Below are positions 8,112-16,029 of a stretch of DNA of 64,000 nucleotides, piece after piece. Numbering within the stretch: position 1 is the first letter of the stretch; each line of letters starts with the position of its first letter. The position numbers and the translations under genes are program-made. A model generated the notes under the pieces. The model was given only the letters and a program-made list of their open reading frames with translations. It searched no databases and was not told the origin of the DNA. Origin of the DNA: Streptomyces sp. NBC_01788 (lineage in GTDB: Bacteria > Actinomycetota > Actinomycetes > Streptomycetales > Streptomycetaceae); the NCBI RefSeq assembly GCF_035917575.1, contig NZ_CP109090.1, positions 1,240,001 to 1,304,000 of the forward strand, read 5' to 3'.

Positions 8112-11100
8112 ATGCAGCATGACGACGGCCCACGACCCGTAGCGGCACCCGCGTCTGACGAGGCGTCGTTCGAGGGCGTGCTGCACGCCCTGAGCGGACT
8201 GGAGGCGCCGGACCCGGCCGATCGCCCCGCCGTCCTGCTCGTCGTCGACGACCACGTGAGCATGCGCGTCTGGGAGGAGACGATCGGCCGGCTGGCCGAC
8301 GGGCTCGCCCGTCAGGAGCGGCTGGGCCGGATCACCACCGCGCGGCTGCTGAGTTCGGACGACACCGAGCCGGCCCGGATCCGGCTGGACCACCTGCCTC
8401 CCGGCACCACCCGGCACCGGGTGGTGCTGGTGCTGACCGACGGACTCGCCGCGGGGTGGCGGGCGGGCGCGGTGCTGCCTCTGCTGCGGGAACTCGGCCG
8501 GTCCGAACCGCTCGCCGTGCTGCATCTGCTGCCGCAGCGGCTGTGGTTCCGCACCGGCCTGGACGTGCACCGCATGCGCCTGAGCGCCACACATCCCTGG
8601 GCGCCGAACGACTCCTTGCGGTGGGAGCTGCGCACCTCCCCCCTCGAACCCGTCGAAGACGCCGGCGCCCGGGCCGGCGTGGTTCCGGTGCCCGTCCTGG
8701 AAGCGACCGAGCGCTCCCTGTCCTGCTGGGTCGACCTGGTGGCCGGACGCGGGTCCGGGGAGCAGGAGATGTCCGGCGTCCGGGCCCGTGACTGGAAGCG
8801 GCGACCGGACGCCGCGCGGGCGTTGCCCTGGCTCCACGGCGTCCCCGACCCCGACAGCGCCGTCCCCGCCCGGGAGCGCGTCTCGGACTTCCGCGCCGCC
8901 GCCTCGCCCACCGCCTTCGCGCTCGCCACCCGGCTGGCGGCGGCGCCGCTGACGCTGCCGGTGATGGCGGCGTTGACCGCGTCCGTGCCGGGCGCCGGGC
9001 CCGCCCACCTCACCGAGCTGCTGATGAGCGGACTCGTGCGGCCGGCGAGCGGGGACGCCGAGCGCGCCGCCGACGTGACCTTCTCCTTCGGTCCGGACAA
9101 CCGCCAGGAGTTATTGGCGCTGTCCCGTCGCCGTGACACCGTCCGGGTGCTGCACGATGTGCGGGCGCTGATCGCACCGGAGGGCGCCGAGCCGGTCCGG
9201 CCGGGCGACGGCGACCCGCCCGAAACGGACCATGTCCCGCGGGTGACCCCGTACAACGTCGCCTTCCTGCGCGTCGAACTGGCCGCGTTGCGCGCCCTGT
9301 CCGGACGCTTCCTGCCACAAGCCGAGCGGCTCGCCCGCGCGCTGCGCGAGTACGACCGCGAGAACACCGTGAGCCTGCGCAAAGGCGCGGGCCCCCGCCC
9401 CGGGCGCACCGTCCCTCGCGCGCAAGACACAACTGCAGAAGGAGCCACGGCCATGTCCACCACGCAGCAGGAACCCGCGGTGGAGAGCGGGCGTCCGACG
9501 CAGCCGCGCGTCTGGGGCAACATCCCCCCGCGCAACCCGTACTTCACCGGCCGCGTGGATCTTCTGGAGCGGCTGAGCGAACGCCTGCGCGAGGGTTCGA
9601 CGACGACCGTGCTGCCGGAGGCCATCCACGGCATGGGCGGCGTCGGCAAGACCCAGCTGGCCATCGAGTACGCCTACCGGCACCAGTCCGAGTACGACAT
9701 CGTCTGGTGGATCCCCGCCGAGCGCCCCGGCCAGATCGGCCAGGCCCTCGTCGAACTCGCCCAGCGGCTCGGCATCGTCACCACTTCCGAGGCCAACATC
9801 GCCGGACCCGCGGTGCGCGAGGCGCTGCGCGAGGGGCGCCCCTACTCCCGCTGGCTGCTGATCTTCGACAACGCCGACAGTCCCGAGCGGGTCCGCGACT
9901 ACTTCCCGACCGGGGGCAGCGGCACCATCCTCATCACCTCACGCAACCGCCGCTGGAGCGTGGTCGGCCCCTCCCTCGAAGTCGACGTCTTCACCCGGGA
10001 GGAGAGCAAGGAGCTGCTGCGCCGCTCCGGTCCCGACGATCTCGCCGACGCCGACGCGGACCTCCTCGCCGACGCCCTCGGCGACCTCCCGCTCGCCCTG
10101 GAACAGGCCGCGGCCTGGCGGGCGGAGACCGGGATGCCGGTGTCGGAGTACCTGCGGCTGTTCGAGCACAAGCGCAGCGAGCTCCTCGAGGTGTCCCCGC
10201 CGCCGGACTACCAACTGCCGGTCGCCGCCGCGTGGAACGTCTCCCTCGACCATCTGGAGACCCGCAGCCTCACCGCCCTGCGCCTCCTCCAGCTCTGCTC
10301 CTACTTCGCGCCGGACCCCATTTCCCGCTCCATCTTCTCGGGCCTGGGCGGGTCCACGATCGACCCCGAGCTGGACAGGGCCCTCAACGACCCGATGCGG
10401 CTGGCCCGCGCCATCCGGGAGATCAACCGCTACTCCCTCGCCCGTATCGACCACCGGACCAACTCGATCGAGATGCACCGCCTGGTGCAGGCCGTGCTCA
10501 TCAACCGGATGTCCCCCGGGGAACAGAAGCGCATGCGCGACGGCGCCCACACCCTGCTTGCCGCCGCCGACCCCAAGGAACCCACCCAGTCGGCCAACTG
10601 GCCGCGCTACGCCGAGCTCTACGGTCATGTCATCGCCTCCGGCGCGGTCGAGTCCGACCAGCCGTGGGTCCGCCAGCTCGTGCGGAACATCGCCAGGTAC
10701 CTCTGGTACTGGGGAGACCACAAGGTCGCCCGCGAGTTCACCGAGCAGGTCTGGGAGACCTGGCAGCAGCTGTTCGGCGAGGAGGACCAGCAGACCCTCC
10801 TGGTGGGGTGGTGGCTCGGCTTCCTCCATCTGAAGGCGGGGCGGTACGACGACGCGTCCCGGATCGCCGCCCAGCTCAAGAACGTCTACGCCCGCACGGC
10901 GCCCCCGGACCGCGAGGACACCCGGGAGGACGCGCTGCAGACGATGAACCTGGAGGCGGCGGTACGCCGCGTCCAGGGAGACTTCGCCACCGGCACCCAA
11001 CTGGACCAGACGGCCTACGACCGGGCCCGCCGTGCCTTCGGCGAGGACGACCCCGTCACGCAGACCACCGCCCACAACCTGGGGGTGAGCCTGCGGCTCG

Positions 11101-12014
11101 TCGGCGAGTTCCAGCGCGCGCTGGAACTGGACCGGCGCACGCACGCGCTGAAGACCCGGCTGTTCGGTCGTGATCACCAGCAGTCGCTGATGACCGAGGC
11201 GAGCATCGCCATCGACGTCCGTGAGACCGGTGACTACGTCGGCGCGCGGTCCCTTCAGCAGGCGGTCGTCGACGGCTACCGGACCATCTTCGGGCCCCGC
11301 AACCCCACGACCCTCCAGACTCTCCGGCAGCTCGGCGAGTCCTGCCGCAAGGAGGGCGACCACGCCACCGCGCTCGAGCTGGCGCGCGAGGCGTTCACGC
11401 AGTTCACCCGTCGCTACGGCGACACCCACCCGGAGTCCCTGACGGCCGCGCTCACCCTGGCGGTGGCGTTGCGGCACAACGGCGAGCTGGAGGCGGCCCG
11501 CGACCGCGGAGAGCGGGCGTGCGAGCGGTTCCGCCGGCTCTTCAGGAGCGACCATCCGCACGTTCTGGCGGCCGACATCGACCTGGCGGTGACCTACCGG
11601 CTGCTGGGCCGGGTCGAGGAGGCCAAGGAGCAGGACGAGCAGGCGCTCCGGTCGCTGACCGAGCGCCTGGGAGAGAGCCATCCGATCACGCTGGCCTGCG
11701 CCATCAACCTGGCGAGCGATCTGAGCGCGCTGGGGCGGACGGACGACGCCCGCGAACTCGGTCAGAAGACAGCGGCGTTGTGCACGGCGAAGATGGGCGA
11801 GGACCACCCCACCACGCTGGTGTGCCGGGCCAACCTCGCCCTGGACCTCATCGCCGTCGGCCGGGAGGCGGAGGGCGAGGCACTGCACGCGGAGGTCGTG
11901 AGCCGTATGGAGCGCGTCCTGGACGAACCCCGTCAGGCCGGTCCCCACCCCGCGACGCTCCACGTACGGTCCCGGGAGCGGGCCAACTGCGACATCGATC
12001 CGATGCCGCTGTGA
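8112..12014 (+). CDS. fxsT: FxsT-like protein: SAV_2336 N-domain, NB-ARC ATPase, TPR array
   Basis: 1300 residues; ATG at 8112 with GAGGG six bases upstream. Residues 1 to about 420 form the SAV_2336-type N-terminal region (AVLLVVDDHVSMRVWEETI, then ALPWLHGVPDPDSAVPARER), common in Streptomyces conflict-type NTPases. From about 478 (RNPYFTGRVDLLERL) comes an NB-ARC STAND ATPase: P-loop GMGGVGKT at 507-514, Walker B WLLIFDNAD, sensor ILITSRNR, and GDLPLALEQAAAW. From about 860 to the end are TPR repeats of the kinesin-light-chain type, with repeated 'GEDHP.TL' turns. The layout matches the FxSxx-COOH system TPR protein. A second, stronger ribosome binding site before Met448 may yield a shorter NB-ARC-TPR product. 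The gene converges on the HExxH enzyme at 12099. Confidence 0.85.
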   Translation: MQHDDGPRPVAAPASDEASFEGVLHALSGLEAPDPADRPAVLLVVDDHVSMRVWEETIGRLADGLARQERLGRITTARLLSSDDTEPARIRLDHLPPGTTRHRVVLVLTDGLAAGWRAGAVLPLLRELGRSEPLAVLHLLPQRLWFRTGLDVHRMRLSATHPWAPNDSLRWELRTSPLEPVEDAGARAGVVPVPVLEATERSLSCWVDLVAGRGSGEQEMSGVRARDWKRRPDAARALPWLHGVPDPDSAVPARERVSDFRAAASPTAFALATRLAAAPLTLPVMAALTASVPGAGPAHLTELLMSGLVRPASGDAERAADVTFSFGPDNRQELLALSRRRDTVRVLHDVRALIAPEGAEPVRPGDGDPPETDHVPRVTPYNVAFLRVELAALRALSGRFLPQAERLARALREYDRENTVSLRKGAGPRPGRTVPRAQDTTAEGATAMSTTQQEPAVESGRPTQPRVWGNIPPRNPYFTGRVDLLERLSERLREGSTTTVLPEAIHGMGGVGKTQLAIEYAYRHQSEYDIVWWIPAERPGQIGQALVELAQRLGIVTTSEANIAGPAVREALREGRPYSRWLLIFDNADSPERVRDYFPTGGSGTILITSRNRRWSVVGPSLEVDVFTREESKELLRRSGPDDLADADADLLADALGDLPLALEQAAAWRAETGMPVSEYLRLFEHKRSELLEVSPPPDYQLPVAAAWNVSLDHLETRSLTALRLLQLCSYFAPDPISRSIFSGLGGSTIDPELDRALNDPMRLARAIREINRYSLARIDHRTNSIEMHRLVQAVLINRMSPGEQKRMRDGAHTLLAAADPKEPTQSANWPRYAELYGHVIASGAVESDQPWVRQLVRNIARYLWYWGDHKVAREFTEQVWETWQQLFGEEDQQTLLVGWWLGFLHLKAGRYDDASRIAAQLKNVYARTAPPDREDTREDALQTMNLEAAVRRVQGDFATGTQLDQTAYDRARRAFGEDDPVTQTTAHNLGVSLRLVGEFQRALELDRRTHALKTRLFGRDHQQSLMTEASIAIDVRETGDYVGARSLQQAVVDGYRTIFGPRNPTTLQTLRQLGESCRKEGDHATALELAREAFTQFTRRYGDTHPESLTAALTLAVALRHNGELEAARDRGERACERFRRLFRSDHPHVLAADIDLAVTYRLLGRVEEAKEQDEQALRSLTERLGESHPITLACAINLASDLSALGRTDDARELGQKTAALCTAKMGEDHPTTLVCRANLALDLIAVGREAEGEALHAEVVSRMERVLDEPRQAGPHPATLHVRSRERANCDIDPMPL
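9435..9455 (+). promoter_or_regulatory. internal ribosome binding site and in-frame ATG inside the FxsT-like gene
   Basis: GCAGAAGGAG (9435-9444), eight bases, then ATG (9453). This is a better Shine-Dalgarno match than that of the gene's own start. The ATG is codon 448, placed exactly between the SAV_2336 region and the NB-ARC domain. It could produce a separate NB-ARC-TPR protein or mark an old gene fusion. Confidence 0.5.
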
Positions 12015-12035
12015 GGTGACGGGCCCGCGGACCGA

Positions 12036-12068
12036 AGTGCCGCCGTTCCTGCCGGGAGGGGCGGCACT
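12036..12068. terminator. hairpin between converging genes
   Basis: AGTGCCGCC (12036-12044) and GGCGGCACT (12060-12068) form a 9-bp perfect stem with a 15-base loop. It lies between the stop of the FxsT-like gene and the stop of the leftward HExxH gene. Confidence 0.7.
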
Positions 12069-12098
12069 GGCGCGACCGGTCGGCCCGGCAGTCTCCGG

Positions 12099-13919
12099 TC
12101 AGTGCGCCGCGAACGGGGGTGAGCCGAGCCACGTGGCCAGATGGACGGGGTCGGGTGGGGTGCCGGTGGTGCGGAGCAGGGCTTCGTGCGTCGCGCGGGC
12201 CCGTTCGGGGTGGTGACAGAGCAGGCGGGCCGCGACCGGGTGTGTGTCCGAGGCGGCGAGGGCCCGGCCGAGGCCCGCCCAGGTGCCGGCCCGTCCGGGC
12301 TCCACGGCCAGGTCTGCCACGTACGCCTGCCGGGCCGCGGCGGCGTCGCCGGCTGCCAACAGGGCGTCACCTGCCCGTGCTTCGGTGACTCGTGCGGCGG
12401 CCTCTTCGGGCCCTTCGGAGTGCCGGTCGTCGTCCGCGCCGCCGAGGCGGCGGCGGACGAGCATCGCCAGACAGTCCAGCCATCTCGCGGAGGGGTCGGG
12501 CACCACCTCCGGCTCGGCCGCCAGGGCGCCGGGCGGTCCGCTCTCGCCGGCCAGCCAGGCCCGTACGGCCTCGTCCACGGCCGCCGGGGCGGGCCGCAGA
12601 TGATGGGCCCGCCAGCGCGTGACATGGTCGGCGACGCAGAGCCGGGCCGGCGCCAGGTGGTCCTCGGGTACGGGCTCGGCGAGCCACTGTGCGCAGCGGT
12701 CGCGGAGCGTGTCCAGCAGGGTGGTGCCGAGCGGGGTGAGACGTGGATGGCGGTGGATCTGTTCCATCGCCGTGGACACATGGGCGCGCCACAGCGCGAA
12801 CTCGAAGTGTGCCGTAGCGGTCCGCGCGTCGGTGGCACGGCGGTGGGCACGCCAGAAGCGGGTGATGCCGATGAAGGCGTAGATGCCCTGAAGGAGCCCT
12901 TCGATCGGACGGGGGTCGTCCCGCCAAGGCGCGTACCACAGCTCCGTACTGCCGGCATCCGGGGTCACGAGCGGTGTCAGATGCAGCAGGCCGCCCAGCT
13001 TGGTGTGCTGGAACTCGTGCACGAGCGTGACGGCCAGTTGGACGGCGTCGTCCGGCTCCGAGGCCTCGATGCCGCCGAACGCGTCCCCTGACGACACGCT
13101 GCGTGGCCGAAACCTTTCCCTTGCCGGGGTGGGACTCAGAGAGAACACGCCCCGCCGCATCGCGGCGGCCGTCTCGGGCTGGTCACGCAGCAGCACCTTC
13201 CAGGACCGCTCCAGCGTCTGCCGCCACCTCGCCGCGGCCTCCTCGGGCAGCGGGCTCGGCTCGGTCGGCCGCGGATACGTCCGGTACGGGTCGACGTCGT
13301 CCAGGGCGACTTCCAGCCGCAGTCCGGCCGGGCCGACCGCGAGTCGGCGTACCGGATGCCACCCGGGCCCCGCCGAGCCCGGCGGCAGCGGTACGGCGAC
13401 CGTGTGCCCCGGCGTCCGGACCACGGCATGTCCGGCTTCGGCCCGCACGGTGGCCGTCGTCCACGGCTCGGCCGAGGGCAGTTCGGCGCAGCCCAGGGTG
13501 GGCAGGGGAACCCTGCCGTGCCGGACCGGTACCTCGATGCTGAAGTCGAGTTCCGCCCGCAGCGCGGCCGCGGCGGCCAGGGCGCGGACGTGGCCGAGCA
13601 CCACCGCCGGCGGCGGCTCGTCCTGCTCCACGGCGCCGGCACGCAGCCGGCGCAGCACGGTGGCCAGCCACATTCCGGTCTGCGGATACATGAGCAGCTC
13701 GTCGACGACGGCGGGGTCGCGGCGCTGCGCGGCACTGAGCAGATCCCACGCCGGTCCCAGGTCCGCGGCGTCGTCGAGCATCCGTAACAGCAGCAGCCGA
13801 CGGCTGCGTTCGGCCGCGGTCAGGAGGTCCACGGTCGCCGGTCCGCCCTCGCCGCGGGCCAGTTCGACGAGGCTGCCGGGCGGGACACGATGATGCGGCA
13901 GGGACGGCTCAGCGGTCAT
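12099..13919 (-). CDS. HExxH-motif putative peptide beta-hydroxylase, copy 1
   Basis: 606 residues from ATG at 13919. The signature TLVHEFQHTKL places HExxH at residues 301-305, after FRPRSVSSGDAFGG and before WYAPWRDDPRPIEGLLQG. This is the HEXXH-domain family linked to FxSxx-COOH and related peptide loci, now described as 2-oxoglutarate/iron-type peptide beta-hydroxylases; the two His residues would bind the metal. The N-terminal 280 residues probably bind the precursor leader, and the C-terminal third is helical. It lies 14 bases downstream of a 64-residue peptide gene on the same strand. It aligns along its whole length with the enzyme at 16030-17766. The assignment of chemistry is by family, not shown here. 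Confidence 0.82.
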   Translation of the reverse strand: MTAEPSLPHHRVPPGSLVELARGEGGPATVDLLTAAERSRRLLLLRMLDDAADLGPAWDLLSAAQRRDPAVVDELLMYPQTGMWLATVLRRLRAGAVEQDEPPPAVVLGHVRALAAAAALRAELDFSIEVPVRHGRVPLPTLGCAELPSAEPWTTATVRAEAGHAVVRTPGHTVAVPLPPGSAGPGWHPVRRLAVGPAGLRLEVALDDVDPYRTYPRPTEPSPLPEEAAARWRQTLERSWKVLLRDQPETAAAMRRGVFSLSPTPARERFRPRSVSSGDAFGGIEASEPDDAVQLAVTLVHEFQHTKLGGLLHLTPLVTPDAGSTELWYAPWRDDPRPIEGLLQGIYAFIGITRFWRAHRRATDARTATAHFEFALWRAHVSTAMEQIHRHPRLTPLGTTLLDTLRDRCAQWLAEPVPEDHLAPARLCVADHVTRWRAHHLRPAPAAVDEAVRAWLAGESGPPGALAAEPEVVPDPSARWLDCLAMLVRRRLGGADDDRHSEGPEEAAARVTEARAGDALLAAGDAAAARQAYVADLAVEPGRAGTWAGLGRALAASDTHPVAARLLCHHPERARATHEALLRTTGTPPDPVHLATWLGSPPFAAH

Positions 13920-13933
13920 GGGCGACCCCGTCG

Positions 13934-14128
13934 TCAGGGGAGACGCCCCTTGCCGCCGCCTCCCCCTCCTCCGAAGTCGGAGACGCTGGCCAGCGGGTGA
14001 TCGATCCCCTGCTGCAGTTCCTGAAGCGACGTGGCGAGAATTCGACTGTCAATGGAGCGCAGTGCATCAAGAGACACCCCCGCGAGATCGACAAGACTGG
14101 ACTCGACGGTGGCCGCAGACGACTCCAT
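13934..14128 (-). CDS. candidate RiPP precursor peptide A (Gly7 tail)
   Basis: 64 residues from ATG at 14128, with a GGGGGAAGGGG tract upstream. The leader-like N-terminus contains SSLVDLAGVSLDALRSID, the pattern of FxsA-type precursors. It shares ES.L[VI]DL[AS]GV.LD and ID.P..S with the 56-residue peptide at 15850-16020. The C-terminus reads SVSDFGGGGGGGKGRLP: seven consecutive glycines and a basic end instead of FxSxx. It is followed 14 bases later by HExxH enzyme copy 1, so the pair is probably one operon. Asp, Asn or His in the tail are possible hydroxylation sites; DF before the glycines is the obvious candidate. Confidence 0.72.
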   Translation of the reverse strand: MESSAATVESSLVDLAGVSLDALRSIDSRILATSLQELQQGIDHPLASVSDFGGGGGGGKGRLP

Positions 14129-14247
14129 GACGGCCAAACCCCTTCCCCCCGGTGGCAAGTACGGATGCGGGCTGCTCACATCCCCCTGATAATCGCCCGC
14201 CGCAGCCTGGATGAAACACCACATCCGCGCGGTGCCGCCATATCGGG

Positions 14248-15354
14248 TCAGCCTTCGTCATCGCCCCGGTGGTGGCGCCGGGACAGCTTCACCGCCTCCT
14301 CGTCGAGGCGGGCCATCCCGACGGAGTCACCCTCCATCAGCCTTACCGCTTCCATGAGTTGGTCCAATGTGCCGCGGTAGCGAAGACAGGTGCGCAGGAT
14401 CCCGAACACGTCCGGACGCAGCGCCGGTGAGCGGGGGCTCATGGCCGCGATCACCGGATCGATGCTGCCCAGCACCAGCGCCAGGGTGGTGCGCTCGCTC
14501 ACCGTCGGCAGTGCGGTCAACGCGCCGACCAGTCCGTCGAGTTCCCGCAACGGCAGGTCGTCCGGCAGGTGCGCCAGGCTGCCGGGGCCCACGGTCCCGG
14601 CCGGGCGGGCGGCCGGCTCGGGTGGTGTCGTGGGCAGCCCGGCGTACCGGTGCAGCAGGGCGAGGTCGGCACCCGGCAGCAGCTCGTACCAGCGGTCCGC
14701 GCGGACGGCGGCCAGGCGGCCCATGCCGTCCGAGCGGTGGTGGGCGCTGACCAGTCCGATGAGCGTGCCGGCGTGCCACACCGCCGCGCCGGACATGCCC
14801 TCCCAGGGGGAGCGGTCGGGTTCGGGGTCCGACCGCGGTGGGGTGACCGCGAGTTCCAGGGTCCCCTCGCGGCGGTTGGACAGCACCGAGATCATCCCGG
14901 TGGCGTGGCAGGAGTCGCGGTACTGGGAAGGTGAGCCGTCGTCGAGCCGGCGCATCCGGTCCTCGCGCAGCTTGAACCGCGGGAAGCCCAGCGCGCTGCA
15001 CGGCAGCAGTTCGTCGGTGTCGGATACGGCACCGTACGCGGGCGGCTCGGTCACGGAGGCGTGGACGCCGGGTGGCACGGGGCCGGTGAGCTCCAGGAGC
15101 GCCATGTCGGCCTTCTCGGAGGCCAGCACCACGTGCGCGGGCGCGGTCCACTCGTCGGGGCGGTCGGCTTCGAAACGCACGTGGACCCGGAGGCGCTCCG
15201 CCTCGGCGGCACGGACGACGTGCGCGGCGGTGAGGACGTGCGACGGGCCGACGCGGTAGCCGGAACCTCGCCGTCCGCTGCCGCGTCCCTCGGGCCGTCG
15301 CACCAGCACCTCCGCCGCGCGTACCGGATCCAGTCCCCGACGCGTCCGGGTCAC
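14248..15354 (-). CDS. trypsin-like serine protease with C-terminal EAD2
   Basis: 368 residues from GTG at 15354, five bases after the stop of the preceding gene. Residues about 10-240 are a chymotrypsin-fold protease with the triad His45 (LTAAHVV), Asp83 (KADMALLEL) and Ser188 (WEGMSGAAV). There is no signal peptide, so it acts inside the cell. From about residue 272 (DDLPLRELDGLVGALTALP...LALVLGSIDPVI...FGILRTCLRYRGTLDQLMEAVRLME) it ends in effector-associated domain 2, the same adaptor type found at the N-terminus of the VMAP protein at 6295. A Trypco2 protein is encoded directly upstream. Known family logic: EAD pairs recruit effectors such as this protease to an NTPase or VMAP sensor. 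Its targets are unknown; the neighbouring peptides are possible ones. Confidence 0.85.
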   Translation of the reverse strand: MTRTRRGLDPVRAAEVLVRRPEGRGSGRRGSGYRVGPSHVLTAAHVVRAAEAERLRVHVRFEADRPDEWTAPAHVVLASEKADMALLELTGPVPPGVHASVTEPPAYGAVSDTDELLPCSALGFPRFKLREDRMRRLDDGSPSQYRDSCHATGMISVLSNRREGTLELAVTPPRSDPEPDRSPWEGMSGAAVWHAGTLIGLVSAHHRSDGMGRLAAVRADRWYELLPGADLALLHRYAGLPTTPPEPAARPAGTVGPGSLAHLPDDLPLRELDGLVGALTALPTVSERTTLALVLGSIDPVIAAMSPRSPALRPDVFGILRTCLRYRGTLDQLMEAVRLMEGDSVGMARLDEEAVKLSRRHHRGDDEG

Positions 15355-15359
15355 CGCGC

Positions 15360-15662
15360 TCAGCGCTCGCCCTCGGCCTCGCCGCCGCCGACCCACGGCG
15401 CGCGTCCGCCACCGCTGCGCGTGCGCGGGTCGAGTGTCAGCTTCACCCGGTGCGTGACGCTGTCCGCCAGTCGGCCGTCCGCGCCGGTCTCCACCACCCA
15501 GAAGCGGATCTTCCCGCCCGCCGTGGCGGACCGTTCCACGACGACGGCCGCCTCCAGCTCCACGGGACCCACTTCGAAGTACAGGTCCTCCCCCTGCGCC
15601 GCGGTGCGGGCCGCGGTGAGCTCGCGGCGCAACTCCTCAATCAGTTCGGCGAGTTCAATCAC
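15360..15662 (-). CDS. Trypco2 (trypsin-co-occurring) domain protein
   Basis: 100 residues from GTG at 15662 with AAGGAG six bases upstream. The helical opening IELAELIEELRRELTAA, then DLYFEVGPVELEAAVVVE and VTHRVKLTLDPRT, match the small Trypco2 family that accompanies trypsin-like effectors in NTPase/VMAP conflict modules. The stop lies five bases before the GTG of the EAD2 protease, so the two are co-translated. The family is thought to regulate or bind the protease. Domain call from memory of the pattern; the C-terminal 20 residues are low complexity. Confidence 0.78.
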   Translation of the reverse strand: MIELAELIEELRRELTAARTAAQGEDLYFEVGPVELEAAVVVERSATAGGKIRFWVVETGADGRLADSVTHRVKLTLDPRTRSGGGRAPWVGGGEAEGER

Positions 15663-15849
15663 GTCCGCTCCTTACCCGGAAGGCCCATCCTTCACTCGAT
15701 CCGGGTGGATTCCACCTTTCCGGAGCCGTGTGACACCACGGATGCATTAGGGTCGTGCCGCGGCCTGAAAAGTGTTGAAACTGTGAAGCAGTGGCATATA
15801 TCAGGCATTCTTCGCATCACTTCACTTTCACTGTCATGGGGACGGCGTC

Positions 15850-16020
15850 ATGGAGAAGACCGGAGTCGAGTCGGAGCTGATCGACCTCAGCGGCGTCCCG
15901 TTGGACATCTGGCCGGACCTGGAGCTGCCGTCCGCCGAGGGCTCCATGCGGCGCCTGCTCAGCCGTATCGACGACCCGGCCGGCAGCCTCGGCGGCTACA
16001 ACCCGCAGCGCGACGAATAG
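15850..16020 (+). CDS. candidate RiPP precursor peptide B
   Basis: 56 residues, ATG at 15850. The leader holds ESELIDLSGVPLDIW, matching the peptide at 13934-14128, followed by a short helical stretch (MRRLLSRIDDP) and the C-terminus AGSLGGYNPQRDE. HExxH enzyme copy 2 begins ten bases after the stop. The alignment IDDPAGSLGGYN with IDHPLASVSDFGG of peptide A suggests the boundary of a variable core with an aromatic residue at the same place. Asn, Asp and Gln in the tail are possible modification sites. The gene is too short to stand out by length alone; the shared leader and repeated arrangement are the evidence. Confidence 0.72.
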   Translation: MEKTGVESELIDLSGVPLDIWPDLELPSAEGSMRRLLSRIDDPAGSLGGYNPQRDE

Positions 16021-16029
16021 GCACCTTCC

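Noticed and set aside
13934..16020. Classifying peptides A and B as canonical FxSxx-COOH precursors
   Set aside because: Neither ends in F-x-S-x-x and no FxsB maturase is present; only the leader pattern and context are shared.
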